Below, one piece after another: positions 51,058-59,090 of a stretch of DNA of 64,000 bases. The notes under the pieces are model-generated. The model was not told where the DNA came from and did no database searches. It was given only the letters and a program-made list of their open reading frames with translations. The first letter of the stretch is position 1; every line of letters starts with the position of its first letter. This DNA comes from Shewanella denitrificans OS217 (GTDB lineage Bacteria > Pseudomonadota > Gammaproteobacteria > Enterobacterales > Shewanellaceae), in the NCBI RefSeq assembly GCF_000013765.1, contig NC_007954.1, positions 124,001-188,000 on the forward strand, written 5' to 3'. Made by a program: the position numbers and the translations under genes.

Positions 51058-52086
51058 ATGACTGTTTCTGAACCTTGGCATTCACTCAAGATGCACAATA
51101 CCTTAGGCTTGGCGCAAACTTGCCATACCTTGCTAGAGGCCCGTACCACCGAGCAGCTTATTCAATTAAGCCAACAGGCCTTCGATGGGGCTAAACCTAT
51201 GTTGGTGTTGGGCGGTGGCTCGAACCTAGTCTTCACCGATGATTTCGATGGCGTGGTAATACAGGTGCTGTCTAAGGGCATAGCGGTAACGCAAGATGAG
51301 GACTATTTCTATCTTAGCGTACAAGCAGGAGAGTCTTGGCATGGGCTGGTGGAATATTGCCTAGCTCACAATATGCCGGGACTTGAAAATTTAGCCTTGA
51401 TCCCAGGTACGGTTGGCGCCGCGCCAATCCAGAATGTCGGTGCCTACGGCGTCGAATTTAACCAAGTGTGTGACTGGGTCGAGTATCAAGATTTAACAAC
51501 AGCGACACTAATAAGGCTTGATAATGCGGCTTGCGAGTTTGATTATCGCGAGTCCATTTTCAAGCAGCAGCTTAAAAACCGTGCCGTCATTACCCAATTA
51601 CAAATTAAGTTAGCCAAACATTGGCAGCCGGTGCTCAATTATGGTCCGCTGCAACATCTAGTAGCCGATAGCGTTACGCCTCAGGACGTTTTTGACTGTG
51701 TCTGCCAAGTGCGCCAGGAAAAACTGCCCGATCCGCAAGTGATAGGCAATGTGGGTAGCTTCTTTAAAAACCCGCTAATTTCGGCGCAGCAATACCTTGA
51801 ATTGATGAAGCAGCATTCCGATATCGTGGGTTATGCCCAAGAGGATGGTCAGATAAAGCTTGCCGCAGCTTGGCTGATTGACCAAGCGGGCCTGAAAGGC
51901 ATGAGTGTCGGCGGCGCCGCGGTGCACAAGGCCCAAGCATTGGTGTTAATTAATCAAGATAATGCAACAGGTGAGCACATCTGCGACTTAGCCAAGAAAG
52001 TCATGGCAGAGGTTGAAGCAAAATTCGGGGTAAAACTAGCCGCTGAACCTAGGATCATGGGAAGGCAGGGAGAGATAAGTTTATGA
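51058..52086 (+). CDS. murB: UDP-N-acetylenolpyruvoylglucosamine reductase
   Basis: MurB reduces the enolpyruvyl ether to UDP-MurNAc in peptidoglycan synthesis, using FAD and NADPH. The 342-residue type I enzyme has 'LVLGGGSNLVF', 'LENLALIPGTVGAAPIQNVG', 'YRESIFK' and the catalytic Ser in 'GNVGSFFKNP'. The last four bases overlap the ATG of birA, the usual murB-birA pair. Confidence 0.97.
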   Translation: MTVSEPWHSLKMHNTLGLAQTCHTLLEARTTEQLIQLSQQAFDGAKPMLVLGGGSNLVFTDDFDGVVIQVLSKGIAVTQDEDYFYLSVQAGESWHGLVEYCLAHNMPGLENLALIPGTVGAAPIQNVGAYGVEFNQVCDWVEYQDLTTATLIRLDNAACEFDYRESIFKQQLKNRAVITQLQIKLAKHWQPVLNYGPLQHLVADSVTPQDVFDCVCQVRQEKLPDPQVIGNVGSFFKNPLISAQQYLELMKQHSDIVGYAQEDGQIKLAAAWLIDQAGLKGMSVGGAAVHKAQALVLINQDNATGEHICDLAKKVMAEVEAKFGVKLAAEPRIMGRQGEISL

Positions 52087-53054
52087 GTATACAGTGGCAT
52101 AACAAAAGACAAATTTTAGCATTATTATCTTCCGATCATTTTGTTTCCGGCGAGCAATTAGCCCAAGAATTAGCTATATCACGCTCGGCGATTCAACAAC
52201 AGATCGAAGCCATGGGCGAGTTCGGTATAGATATTTATTCTGTGAAGGGCAAGGGCTACAAGCTGGCAACGCCCATCTGTCTCTTAGATGAAACTCAGTT
52301 ATTGCAGCAGTTATCTAACCGCTGTTTTTACTTTAACGACATACCTAGCACCAATGCCTTTATGCTCACTCACGGCCAAGAACTCAAAAGTGGGGATATT
52401 TGCTTGGCAGAATATCAATCTGCTGGCCGTGGCCGCCGTGGCCGTCAGTGGTTATCTCCTTATGGTCACCATATTTATGCTTCATTGTACTGGCGCTTGG
52501 AGCAGGGCATGCCTCAGGCCATGGGCTTAAGCCTAGTGGTAGCGTGCTCGATTGTGACTGTGCTCAAACAAATGGGGGTGAGCGGACTCGGGCTTAAATG
52601 GCCGAATGATATTTACCTTAATGACAAGAAGCTGGCCGGTATTCTCATTGAGCTTATTAATAGTGCAGAGCAGGCGTGCCAATTGGTGATAGGTTTTGGG
52701 ATTAATATGAGCATGTCTGCCAGTCAAGGTGAGCTTATCGACCAACCTTGGAGCGACTTGTCTACCCTCGAGTCTATGCCCGACAAAACCGAGTTGGTAA
52801 TTGCGGTGCATAAGCAGCTAAAACAGGATCTTAAACGCTTTGAAGCCGCGGGCCTTAAGGATTTTATTGATGCCTGGCAGGCGGATGATATTTTTATGGG
52901 CCGGGAAGTGAGTTTACTGATGGCACCTAATGAAGTGACTGGGATTTATAAAGGCATAGATGAGCAAGGCGCAGTGCTGCTGCAAACAGCACAAGGGCTT
53001 CAGGCGTTTGTCGGCGGCGAGATAAGCTTGAGAGCGACTAATAAGATGGCTTAA
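52083..53054 (+). CDS. birA: Biotin-protein ligase and biotin-operon repressor
   Basis: BirA attaches biotin to the biotin carboxyl carrier protein and, as biotinyl-AMP complex, represses biotin synthesis genes. The 323-residue length fits the bifunctional form: an N-terminal winged helix ('SGEQLAQELAISRSAIQQQI') followed by the ligase domain with 'GRGRRGRQW', 'LKWPNDIYL' and 'KLAGILIE'. It overlaps murB by 4 bases. Confidence 0.96.
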   Translation: MSIQWHNKRQILALLSSDHFVSGEQLAQELAISRSAIQQQIEAMGEFGIDIYSVKGKGYKLATPICLLDETQLLQQLSNRCFYFNDIPSTNAFMLTHGQELKSGDICLAEYQSAGRGRRGRQWLSPYGHHIYASLYWRLEQGMPQAMGLSLVVACSIVTVLKQMGVSGLGLKWPNDIYLNDKKLAGILIELINSAEQACQLVIGFGINMSMSASQGELIDQPWSDLSTLESMPDKTELVIAVHKQLKQDLKRFEAAGLKDFIDAWQADDIFMGREVSLLMAPNEVTGIYKGIDEQGAVLLQTAQGLQAFVGGEISLRATNKMA

Positions 53055-53070
53055 GGGGTGTAAGCTAGGG

Positions 53071-53616
53071 CTAGATAGCACTCAATTCCTTCATGAATTG
53101 CTCATAGTCTGCGGTATCAAAATTTTGTGAGTGACGATTCATAAATCCGTGTAGTGAAGTCACTTGCTGTATTTGCACGTTATCTGTGTTCGACAGAGTG
53201 GCAATTAGTTCAGAAATTGAAAAGTACGGTTCAGCCGCTGGGAATATCAGTTTCACTGGGAATAAAGGGACTATATCTGCTGAATAACGGATCTGCGAGC
53301 CATAAAAACCGATTGCGGAAGCGATGTTACTCGCGGCTGCAAGGTCGGATATTTTCCATATGGCAGCAGCGCCAACACTAAAACCTATCAGCATAATTGG
53401 GCCAGTCTTGGCCGTTATTGTCTCCAAAAGGAGTGCCGCATAAGCCTCTAATCCTATTTCAGATGCGAAATAACGATACGCCTCAGCTTCATCATTAAAA
53501 TTCATGATTTTTGCATTATAAGGGTCTAGTACTTCGACCTCATGTGCAATGTTTGCAGCGATTTCATCTAATGCTGCTGTTTTGCCAAAAATATCAGTGA
53601 CTAGGATGGTATTCAT
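53071..53616 (-). CDS. Alpha/beta-hydrolase, dienelactone hydrolase-like
   Basis: The 181-residue protein shows a compact alpha/beta-hydrolase pattern: 'ILVTDIFGKTAALDEI' (first strand and turn), the nucleophile elbow 'IGFSVGAAAI' with Ser (true dienelactone hydrolases usually have Cys), 'SAIGFYGSQIR', and a late 'SLHGFMNRH' with the putative catalytic His. Substrate unknown. GAGG lies 6 bases upstream of the ATG. It converges with birA and lies 25 bases downstream of coaA on the same strand, so the two could share a transcript. Confidence 0.75.
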   Translation of the reverse strand: MNTILVTDIFGKTAALDEIAANIAHEVEVLDPYNAKIMNFNDEAEAYRYFASEIGLEAYAALLLETITAKTGPIMLIGFSVGAAAIWKISDLAAASNIASAIGFYGSQIRYSADIVPLFPVKLIFPAAEPYFSISELIATLSNTDNVQIQQVTSLHGFMNRHSQNFDTADYEQFMKELSAI

Positions 53617-53641
53617 AGTTTACCTCTGGCCTGTGAAAGCA

Positions 53642-54586
53642 TTATCTGCGCATTAACACTTGGCTGATAAGGTGGTCCTTGCCTTTTTTCAAGATAAGCT
53701 TGGCGCGCTCACGGGTCGGCTGGATATTTAACTGCAGGTTTGGGCCGTTAATGGTGTCCCAAATATTGGCGGCGATGGCATTGGCTTCACCATCAGAAAG
53801 CGTCGCGTAATGATGAAAGAAAGATCTAGGGTCATTAAAAGCGCCGTGACGGAACTGCAAGAAACGCTGTTGATACCAATCTTTTAATAAACTCTCATCG
53901 GCATCCACATAGATAGAGAAATCTACGAAGTCAGACACGAAGGGTCTACGGGTCTCTACTAAGGTATCGAGCCCTGTCTGTAACACATTCAAACCTTCGA
54001 GTATGATGATGTCGGGTTGTGCTATCACTTGATGCTGGTCAGTTAATCTGTCGTAGGTGATGTGGGAATAGAGCGGCACCTTGACATTATTATCCCCAGA
54101 CTTCACCGCGGAAATAAATTCGCCTAACAGCTTAGTATCATAGCTTTCGGGGAAGCCTTTGCGTTGCAGTAAGCCTTTGCGCTTTAATTCGGCTAATGGA
54201 TATAAGAAGCCGTCTGTAGTGACTAAATCGACTTTAGGATGCTCGGGCCAGCGTTGCAGCAAAGTTTGCAGTATACGGGCTGTGGTGCTCTTTCCAACGG
54301 CCACGCTGCCTGCAATGCTGATGATGTAGGGGCTTTTGGGCGCTTGTTGGGACAAAAACTTATCGATAACCAGGCCGCGCTGCTGTTTGGCACCGACAAT
54401 AAGATTCAGTAAGCGGCTTAGAGGCAGATAAATATCTGTGACTTCATCGAGGGACAGCTTTTCATTCATGCCTTTAAGCTGGGTTAGCTCGGCTTCACTC
54501 AAGGTGAGCGGCACTGATTTTCTAAGTTCAGCCCACTGTTCGCGCTCAAACGATAAATAAAGGGCGTCTTGTATTGAGTTTGCCAC
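53642..54586 (-). CDS. coaA: Pantothenate kinase (type I)
   Basis: CoaA phosphorylates pantothenate, the first step of coenzyme A synthesis. The P-loop 'AGSVAVGKSTTARIL', the 'TTDGFLYP' segment, 'KGFPESYD' and 'ILEGLNVLQ' are diagnostic. Choosing GTG 54586 with AAGG 8 bases upstream gives 314 residues, close to the E. coli length; an ATG at 54646 is also in frame but adds a non-conserved extension. It is divergent from the tRNA cluster. Confidence 0.94.
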   Translation of the reverse strand: MANSIQDALYLSFEREQWAELRKSVPLTLSEAELTQLKGMNEKLSLDEVTDIYLPLSRLLNLIVGAKQQRGLVIDKFLSQQAPKSPYIISIAGSVAVGKSTTARILQTLLQRWPEHPKVDLVTTDGFLYPLAELKRKGLLQRKGFPESYDTKLLGEFISAVKSGDNNVKVPLYSHITYDRLTDQHQVIAQPDIIILEGLNVLQTGLDTLVETRRPFVSDFVDFSIYVDADESLLKDWYQQRFLQFRHGAFNDPRSFFHHYATLSDGEANAIAANIWDTINGPNLQLNIQPTRERAKLILKKGKDHLISQVLMRR

Positions 54587-54768
54587 TATCTTAACCTTTC
54601 TCTTAGCTTGGTTTGGCACAGTACACCAAGGTGTTAGTGGGAACAATAGTCACACAGGTATTTGCAATGTCATCTTGGCTGTCTCGGCGAGTTTTTAGCC
54701 AAAAAAAGCCATTAAGGATAAAAAAGCAACGCTTAAGCGAATTTTTTAGCTTTTTTTACATTTTACAC

Positions 54769-54797
54769 TTGCACTCTAAGGCACATTTCCATAATAT
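54769..54797 (+). promoter_or_regulatory. Predicted sigma-70 promoter of the tRNA cluster
   Basis: TTGCAC (54769-54774) and TAATAT (54792-54797) are separated by exactly 17 bases, and a C/G-rich discriminator follows, as at stable-RNA promoters under stringent control. The first tRNA begins 18 bases after the -10 element. Confidence 0.7.
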
Positions 54798-54815
54798 CCG
54801 TCCCCGAAATGATGC

Positions 54816-54891
<76 letters not shown>

Positions 54892-54900
54892 TATTTCTGT

Positions 54901-54985
54901 GGAGGGGTTCCCGAGTGGCCAAAGGGATCAGACTGTAAATCTGACGGCTCAGCCTTCGAAGGTTCGAATCCTTCTCCCTCCACCA
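54901..54985 (+). tRNA. tRNA-Tyr (anticodon GTA)
   Basis: An 85-base class II tRNA with a long variable arm: acceptor GGAGGGG pairs with the 3' CTCCCTCC region, anticodon loop CTGTAAA with GTA, T-loop TTCGAAT, encoded CCA. It is second in the cluster. Confidence 0.97.
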
Positions 54986-55021
54986 CTTTATATACTAATT
55001 TGCCATCAGGCGAGTTAGTGC

Positions 55022-55095
55022 GCGGACATCGTATAATGGTATTACTCCAGCCTTCCAAGCTGATAACGCGGGTTCGATTCCCGCTGTCCGCTCCA
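55022..55095 (+). tRNA. tRNA-Gly (anticodon TCC)
   Basis: A 74-base cloverleaf with acceptor GCGGACA pairing with TGTCCGC, anticodon loop CTTCCAA (TCC), T-loop TTCGATT and encoded CCA. In E. coli the next genes are a second tRNA-Thr and tufB; here none follows. Confidence 0.97.
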
Positions 55096-55454
55096 ACTTT
55101 TCAAACGTCACTTCTTGTTTTATTCGATTTATTTCTCTCATTAATAAAAAACGCCTGGCTCAGGTTTTTTCTGTTTTTTATTTTTCAGCGATGATATTCA
55201 AAATACATGCGAAGTTGTGCAATTAAGCTTCACTTTTGATGGGGGGAGCAAAATGCGCTTTAAGATTTCGGCTTTTTGCCCCTAAGCCAAGCACACTGTC
55301 TTGCTAACAAAGCTGAATAAGAATACAATCTATGGCCGAATTTTTGACCCTGTGCTGACGCATTTCTAAGGGAAAACTCGGAAATGCATATTTGTAAGAT
55401 ATAAATATCTTTCAAGCCATAAGCTTAGGTCGCTGTAAGTAACGGAATAAACCG
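55096..55454. other. Intergenic region where thrT-tufB would be expected
   Basis: About 360 bases without a gene. A weak hairpin (GCCTGGCTCAGG, then six T, around 55152-55167) may terminate the tRNA transcript. A good promoter at 55301-55329 serves secE. No tRNA, and no fragment of tufB, is recognisable. Confidence 0.7.
55301..55329 (+). promoter_or_regulatory. Predicted sigma-70 promoter of secE-nusG
   Basis: TTGCTA (55301-55306) and TACAAT (55324-55329) are spaced by 17 bases, about 125 bases before the secE ATG. Confidence 0.65.
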
Positions 55455-55826
55455 ATGACAACTAATACTGAAAACCAGACTAACTCTCTGGATATCGTGA
55501 AGTGGGGCATAGTAATTGTATTACTCGCTGCTGCTATTATTGGCAACCAAATGTTTGGCGAGGCAAGTGTTGTCGTTCGCGCTTTAGGCGTAATCGTCGC
55601 GTTTGTGATTGCTGGTTTGATTGCACTTCAGACTGTAAAGGGCAAGATAGCGCTAGCTTTTGCTCAAGAAGCTCATATTGAAGTACGCAAGGTTGTTTGG
55701 CCAACGCGTCAAGAAGCGTTAAACACCACCTTTATAGTACTGGTTGCTACCGCTATCGTTGCGCTGATCCTGTGGGGATTTGACGCGGTATTGTTACGAC
55801 TCGTAAATTTAATCACTGGCGTATAG
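55455..55826 (+). CDS. secE: Protein translocase subunit SecE
   Basis: SecE is the essential clamp subunit of the SecYEG translocon in the inner membrane. The 123-residue product has three membrane helices, as in enterobacteria, and the conserved cytoplasmic amphipathic segment with 'EVRKVVWPTRQEALNTT'. It precedes nusG by 9 bases. Confidence 0.97.
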   Translation: MTTNTENQTNSLDIVKWGIVIVLLAAAIIGNQMFGEASVVVRALGVIVAFVIAGLIALQTVKGKIALAFAQEAHIEVRKVVWPTRQEALNTTFIVLVATAIVALILWGFDAVLLRLVNLITGV

Positions 55827-55835
55827 GCATCTTAA

Positions 55836-56387
55836 ATGACTGAAGCTAAAGAAGTTAAGAAAAGATGGTATGTGATCCAAGCTTTTTCTGGGTATGAAGG
55901 TCGTGTATCTAAAACCCTGCTTGAACATATCAAAATGCACAACATGGAAGACTATTTCGGTGAGATTTTAGTTCCTACCGAAGAAGTGGTTGAAATGCGT
56001 GCAGGTCAGCGCCGCAAGAGTGAGCGTAAGTTCTTTCCTGGTTACGTATTAGTTCAGATGGAAATGAACGATGACAGCTGGCACTTAGTGAAAAGTATCC
56101 CGCGTGTAATGGGTTTCATTGGTGGCACTTCAGATCGTCCAGCACCGATTTCTGATAAAGAAGCCGATGCAATCCTGCAGCGTCTACAAGACACTGTTGA
56201 GTCGCCTACTCACCGTATCATTTACGAGCCAGGTGAAGTTGTTCGCGTTTGTGACGGTCCATTTGCTGACTTTAACGGTACCGTTGAAGAAGTGGATTAC
56301 GAGAAGAATCGCGTTAAGGTGTCGGTAATGATCTTCGGTCGTTCGACTCCAGTGGAATTAGATTTTCATCAAGTTGAAAAAAGCTGA
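55836..56387 (+). CDS. nusG: Transcription termination/antitermination protein NusG
   Basis: NusG binds RNA polymerase and links it to Rho or ribosomal protein S10. The 183-residue product has the NGN domain ('RWYVIQAFSGYEGRVSKTL', 'FFPGYVLVQME') and the C-terminal KOW domain ('EPGEVVRVCDGPFADFNGTV'). It is 9 bases after secE. Confidence 0.98.
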   Translation: MTEAKEVKKRWYVIQAFSGYEGRVSKTLLEHIKMHNMEDYFGEILVPTEEVVEMRAGQRRKSERKFFPGYVLVQMEMNDDSWHLVKSIPRVMGFIGGTSDRPAPISDKEADAILQRLQDTVESPTHRIIYEPGEVVRVCDGPFADFNGTVEEVDYEKNRVKVSVMIFGRSTPVELDFHQVEKS

Positions 56388-56409
56388 TTAAAATAACCAC
56401 AAAAACCAT

Positions 56410-56438
56410 TTGTTTGCGGGTATGGAGTTTTGTATAAT
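56410..56438 (+). promoter_or_regulatory. Predicted promoter of rplK-rplA
   Basis: TTGTTT (56410-56415) and TATAAT (56433-56438) lie 17 bases apart, within the nusG-rplK gap and before a GC-rich segment, as expected for the L11 operon promoter. Confidence 0.7.
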
Positions 56439-56515
56439 CCGCACCCGTTGTTTCACGGGGAGCATATTGGCATGTCGTCAATAGGCGTTTGAACCCAAAC
56501 TGAGGAAATGTCGAC

Positions 56516-56944
56516 ATGGCAAAGAAAATTGAAGCTTATATTAAGCTACAAGTTAAATCTGGTTCTGCTAACCCTTCACCACCAGTTGGTCCAGCTTTGG
56601 GTCAAAAAGGTGTGAACATCATGGAATTCTGTAAAGCGTTCAACGCACGTACAGAAAAAATGGAAAAGGGCATGCCAATTCCAGTGGTAATCACTGTATA
56701 CAGCGATCGTTCATTCACGTTCGAAACTAAGACGCCTCCAGCATCTTACTTACTGCTTAAAGCAGCGAACTTGAAGTCTGGTTCTGCTCGTCCGAACACA
56801 GTAAAAGTAGGTACTATCAAGCGTAACGCTGTGCAAGAAATTGCAGAGCTGAAAGCAGCTGATATGACTGGCGCCGATGTTGAAGCGATGACTCGCACAA
56901 TTGAAGGCACTGCACGTTCAATGGGTTTGGTAGTAGAGGACTAA
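56516..56944 (+). CDS. rplK: 50S ribosomal protein L11
   Basis: The 142-residue protein has the L11 signature '[18 protein letters not shown]' and the Pro-rich '[11 protein letters not shown]' hinge. L11 forms the GTPase-associated centre with 23S rRNA. It is followed by rplA after 4 bases. In this family, L1 represses translation at the mRNA leader before rplK. Confidence 0.98.
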
Positions 56945-56948
56945 GATA

Positions 56949-57650
56949 ATGGCAAAGCTAACTAAGCGTATGCGTGTAATCCGCGACAAAGTGGATGGAA
57001 TGAAGAGCTACGATATAAACGAAGCTGTGGCACTATTAAAAGAATTGGCTACTGCTAAATTCGTTGAAAGTGTTGATGTTGCTGTGAATCTTGGTATTGA
57101 CCCACGTAAATCTGATCAAAACGTGCGTGGTGCTACTGTACTTCCACACGGTACTGGTCGTGATGTTCGTGTTGCTGTGTTCACACAGGGTGCCAATGCC
57201 GAAGCTGCAAAAGCTGCTGGCGCTGAACTTGTAGGTATGGAAGAACTGGCTGAGCAAATCAAAGCCGGTGAAATGAACTTTGACGTTGTTATCGCATCTC
57301 CAGATGCAATGCGCGTTGTTGGTATGTTAGGTCAAATCTTAGGCCCACGTGGTTTAATGCCTAACCCTAAGACTGGCACAGTAACGCCAAACGTTGCTGA
57401 AGCAGTTAAGAATGCCAAAGCCGGTCAAGTTCGTTACAGAAATGACAAGAACGGTATTATCCACACTACTATCGGTAAAGTGGATTTCACGACTGAACAG
57501 TTGAAAGAAAACTTAGAAGCTTTAGTGTCAGCACTGAAGAAAGCTAAGCCAGCTGTTGCAAAAGGCGTTTTCGTGAAGAAAATTAGCATCTCTACCACTA
57601 TGGGTGCAGGTGTTGCGGTTGATCAGGCTACGCTTGAAACTGCTAACTAA
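56949..57650 (+). CDS. rplA: 50S ribosomal protein L1
   Basis: The 233-residue protein has the L1 motif 'ILGPRGLMPNPKTGTVT' and the N-terminal 'KRMRVIRDKVD'. L1 forms the mobile stalk near the E site and is the translational repressor of the L11 operon. It is co-transcribed with rplK. Confidence 0.98.
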   Translation: MAKLTKRMRVIRDKVDGMKSYDINEAVALLKELATAKFVESVDVAVNLGIDPRKSDQNVRGATVLPHGTGRDVRVAVFTQGANAEAAKAAGAELVGMEELAEQIKAGEMNFDVVIASPDAMRVVGMLGQILGPRGLMPNPKTGTVTPNVAEAVKNAKAGQVRYRNDKNGIIHTTIGKVDFTTEQLKENLEALVSALKKAKPAVAKGVFVKKISISTTMGAGVAVDQATLETAN

Positions 57651-57651
57651 T

Positions 57652-57680
57652 TTTACAAAGAGCGGGCATTAGTCTATAAT
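57652..57680 (+). promoter_or_regulatory. Predicted promoter of rplJ-rplL-rpoBC
   Basis: TTTACA (57652-57657) and TATAAT (57675-57680) are separated by 17 bases and lie directly after the rplA stop. The spacing and strength fit the L10 operon promoter. Confidence 0.8.
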
Positions 57681-57689
57681 GCGCGCACT

Positions 57690-57925
57690 TTGTGGGTTGA
57701 AGCCGTTATTAGTGTGATTTCTTAAAGTTAACTTTTTGATTTGACTAATAGACCGGCTTCCGTCCAAGACCGCAGGTGTTGTCAACAGACATACTTAATT
57801 TCCTGCGTAGACGGTGTCAGGCCCCAGCTAAATTTTTTTACTGGAAATCTGCACCGTAAGTAATCAAATGCATGTTGTGTTTGGTTTGGTAAATTCTAGG
57901 GATTTCCCTAGGTAGAATCCAGGAG
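57690..57925 (+). promoter_or_regulatory. L10 (rplJ) mRNA leader with autoregulatory structure
   Basis: A 235-base untranslated leader with no coding frame precedes rplJ. It contains several complementary segments, for example around GCCGTTATTAG and CTAATAGACCGGC, and the CTAGGGATTTCCCTAG hairpin just before the ribosome binding site. In gammaproteobacteria the L10-L7/L12 complex binds such a leader and represses rplJ translation. Confidence 0.7.
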
Positions 57926-57934
57926 TAAAGCCTA

Positions 57935-58435
57935 ATGGCATTAAGACTCGAAGACAAAAAGGCAATTGTTGCTGAAGTCAACGAAGCTGCCAAAGGTGCG
58001 CTTTCTGCAGTTGTTGCCGATTCACGTGGCGTAACTGTAGGTGCTATGACTGTTCTGCGTAAAGCTGCTCGCGCTAATGGTGTTTATGTACGTGTTGTAC
58101 GTAACACTCTAGCCAAGCGTGCGGTTGAAGGTACTGCTTTTGAGTGCCTAGCTGAAACATTCACTGGCCCAACTTTAATTGCTTTTTCTAACGAGCACCC
58201 AGGTGCTGCAGCGCGTCTTTTAAAAGACTTCGCTAAAGGAAATGCAAAATTTGAAGTTAAAGGTGCAGCTTTTGAAGGGATGTTTATCCCTGCAGTTGAC
58301 ATTGATCGTTTAGCGAAACTACCAACTTACGACGAAGCACTAGCTCAGTTGATGATGACTATGAAAGAAGCATCTGCTGGCAAGTTCGTACGTACATTGG
58401 CCGCCCTTCGCGATCAAAAACAAGAAGCCGCTTAA
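57935..58435 (+). CDS. rplJ: 50S ribosomal protein L10
   Basis: The 166-residue protein begins 'ALRLEDKKAIVAEVNEAAKG' and has the usual 'RVVRNTLAKRAVEG' segment. L10 is the base of the L7/L12 stalk and, in complex, the translational repressor of its operon. GGAG lies 10 bases upstream of the ATG. rplL follows after 54 bases. Confidence 0.98.
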   Translation: MALRLEDKKAIVAEVNEAAKGALSAVVADSRGVTVGAMTVLRKAARANGVYVRVVRNTLAKRAVEGTAFECLAETFTGPTLIAFSNEHPGAAARLLKDFAKGNAKFEVKGAAFEGMFIPAVDIDRLAKLPTYDEALAQLMMTMKEASAGKFVRTLAALRDQKQEAA

Positions 58436-58489
58436 TTTCAAGCTGGCAGCTTAATAAAATTGAATTCAGAACAATAGGAAATATTTCTA

Positions 58490-58858
58490 ATGTCTATCAC
58501 TAAAGACCAAATCTTAGAAGCCTTTGCAGCTATGTCTGTAATGGACGTTGTTGAACTAATCGAAGCAATGGAAGAGAAGTTCGGCGTTTCTGCCGCTGCT
58601 GCTACTGTTGCTGTTGGCGGTGACGCTGGCGCTGCTGCTGAAGAGCAGACAGAATTCGACGTAGTTATGACTTCACACGGTGACAACAAAGTTGCTGTAA
58701 TTAAAGCCGTTCGTGGCGCTACAGGTCTAGGCCTGAAAGAAGCTAAGACTATGGCTGAATCTTCTCCAATCGCCATCAAAGAAGGCGTTTCTAAAGAAGA
58801 AGCTGAAGCACTTAAGAAAGATTTAGAAGCAGCTGGTGCTGTTGTTGAAATCAAGTAA
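58490..58858 (+). CDS. rplL: 50S ribosomal protein L7/L12
   Basis: The 122-residue acidic protein has the N-terminal dimerisation region ('DQILEAFAAMSVMDVVELIE'), an Ala-rich hinge and the C-terminal 'KVAVIKAVRGATGLGLKEAK' factor-binding domain. It recruits translation GTPases to the ribosome. Confidence 0.98.
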   Translation: MSITKDQILEAFAAMSVMDVVELIEAMEEKFGVSAAAATVAVGGDAGAAAEEQTEFDVVMTSHGDNKVAVIKAVRGATGLGLKEAKTMAESSPIAIKEGVSKEEAEALKKDLEAAGAVVEIK

Positions 58859-58894
58859 GCTTTAGCTTATTTGATCACCCAAGCAATTGGGTGA

Positions 58895-58927
58895 AGGCTG
58901 GCGGTTTTTTAACCGTCGGCCTTTTTT
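58895..58927 (+). terminator. Attenuator between rplL and rpoB
   Basis: AGGCTGGCGGTT pairs (with G-U pairs) with AACCGTCGGCCT, and a six-T run follows. In the homologous E. coli operon a partial terminator at this place reduces transcription into rpoBC. Confidence 0.8.
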
Positions 58928-59090
58928 GCGCTTTATGCGCAGGCGATTTTTTTCACCTTTTTTCGCCAGTTTTAACAGTCCCTAGCAGAGATTACTGGTT
59001 AGGTTCTTGTCAACAAGGGTGATAGGCAAACGTGCTGATTTAATTAAATTTATTTCAGTCTTGGTCACATTCCGTAAGCAGAGGAAACCC

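Noticed and set aside
58438..58854. A 138-codon reverse-strand frame over rplL
   Set aside because: It is the antisense shadow of the Ala/Glu-rich rplL gene, low in complexity, with no start signal.
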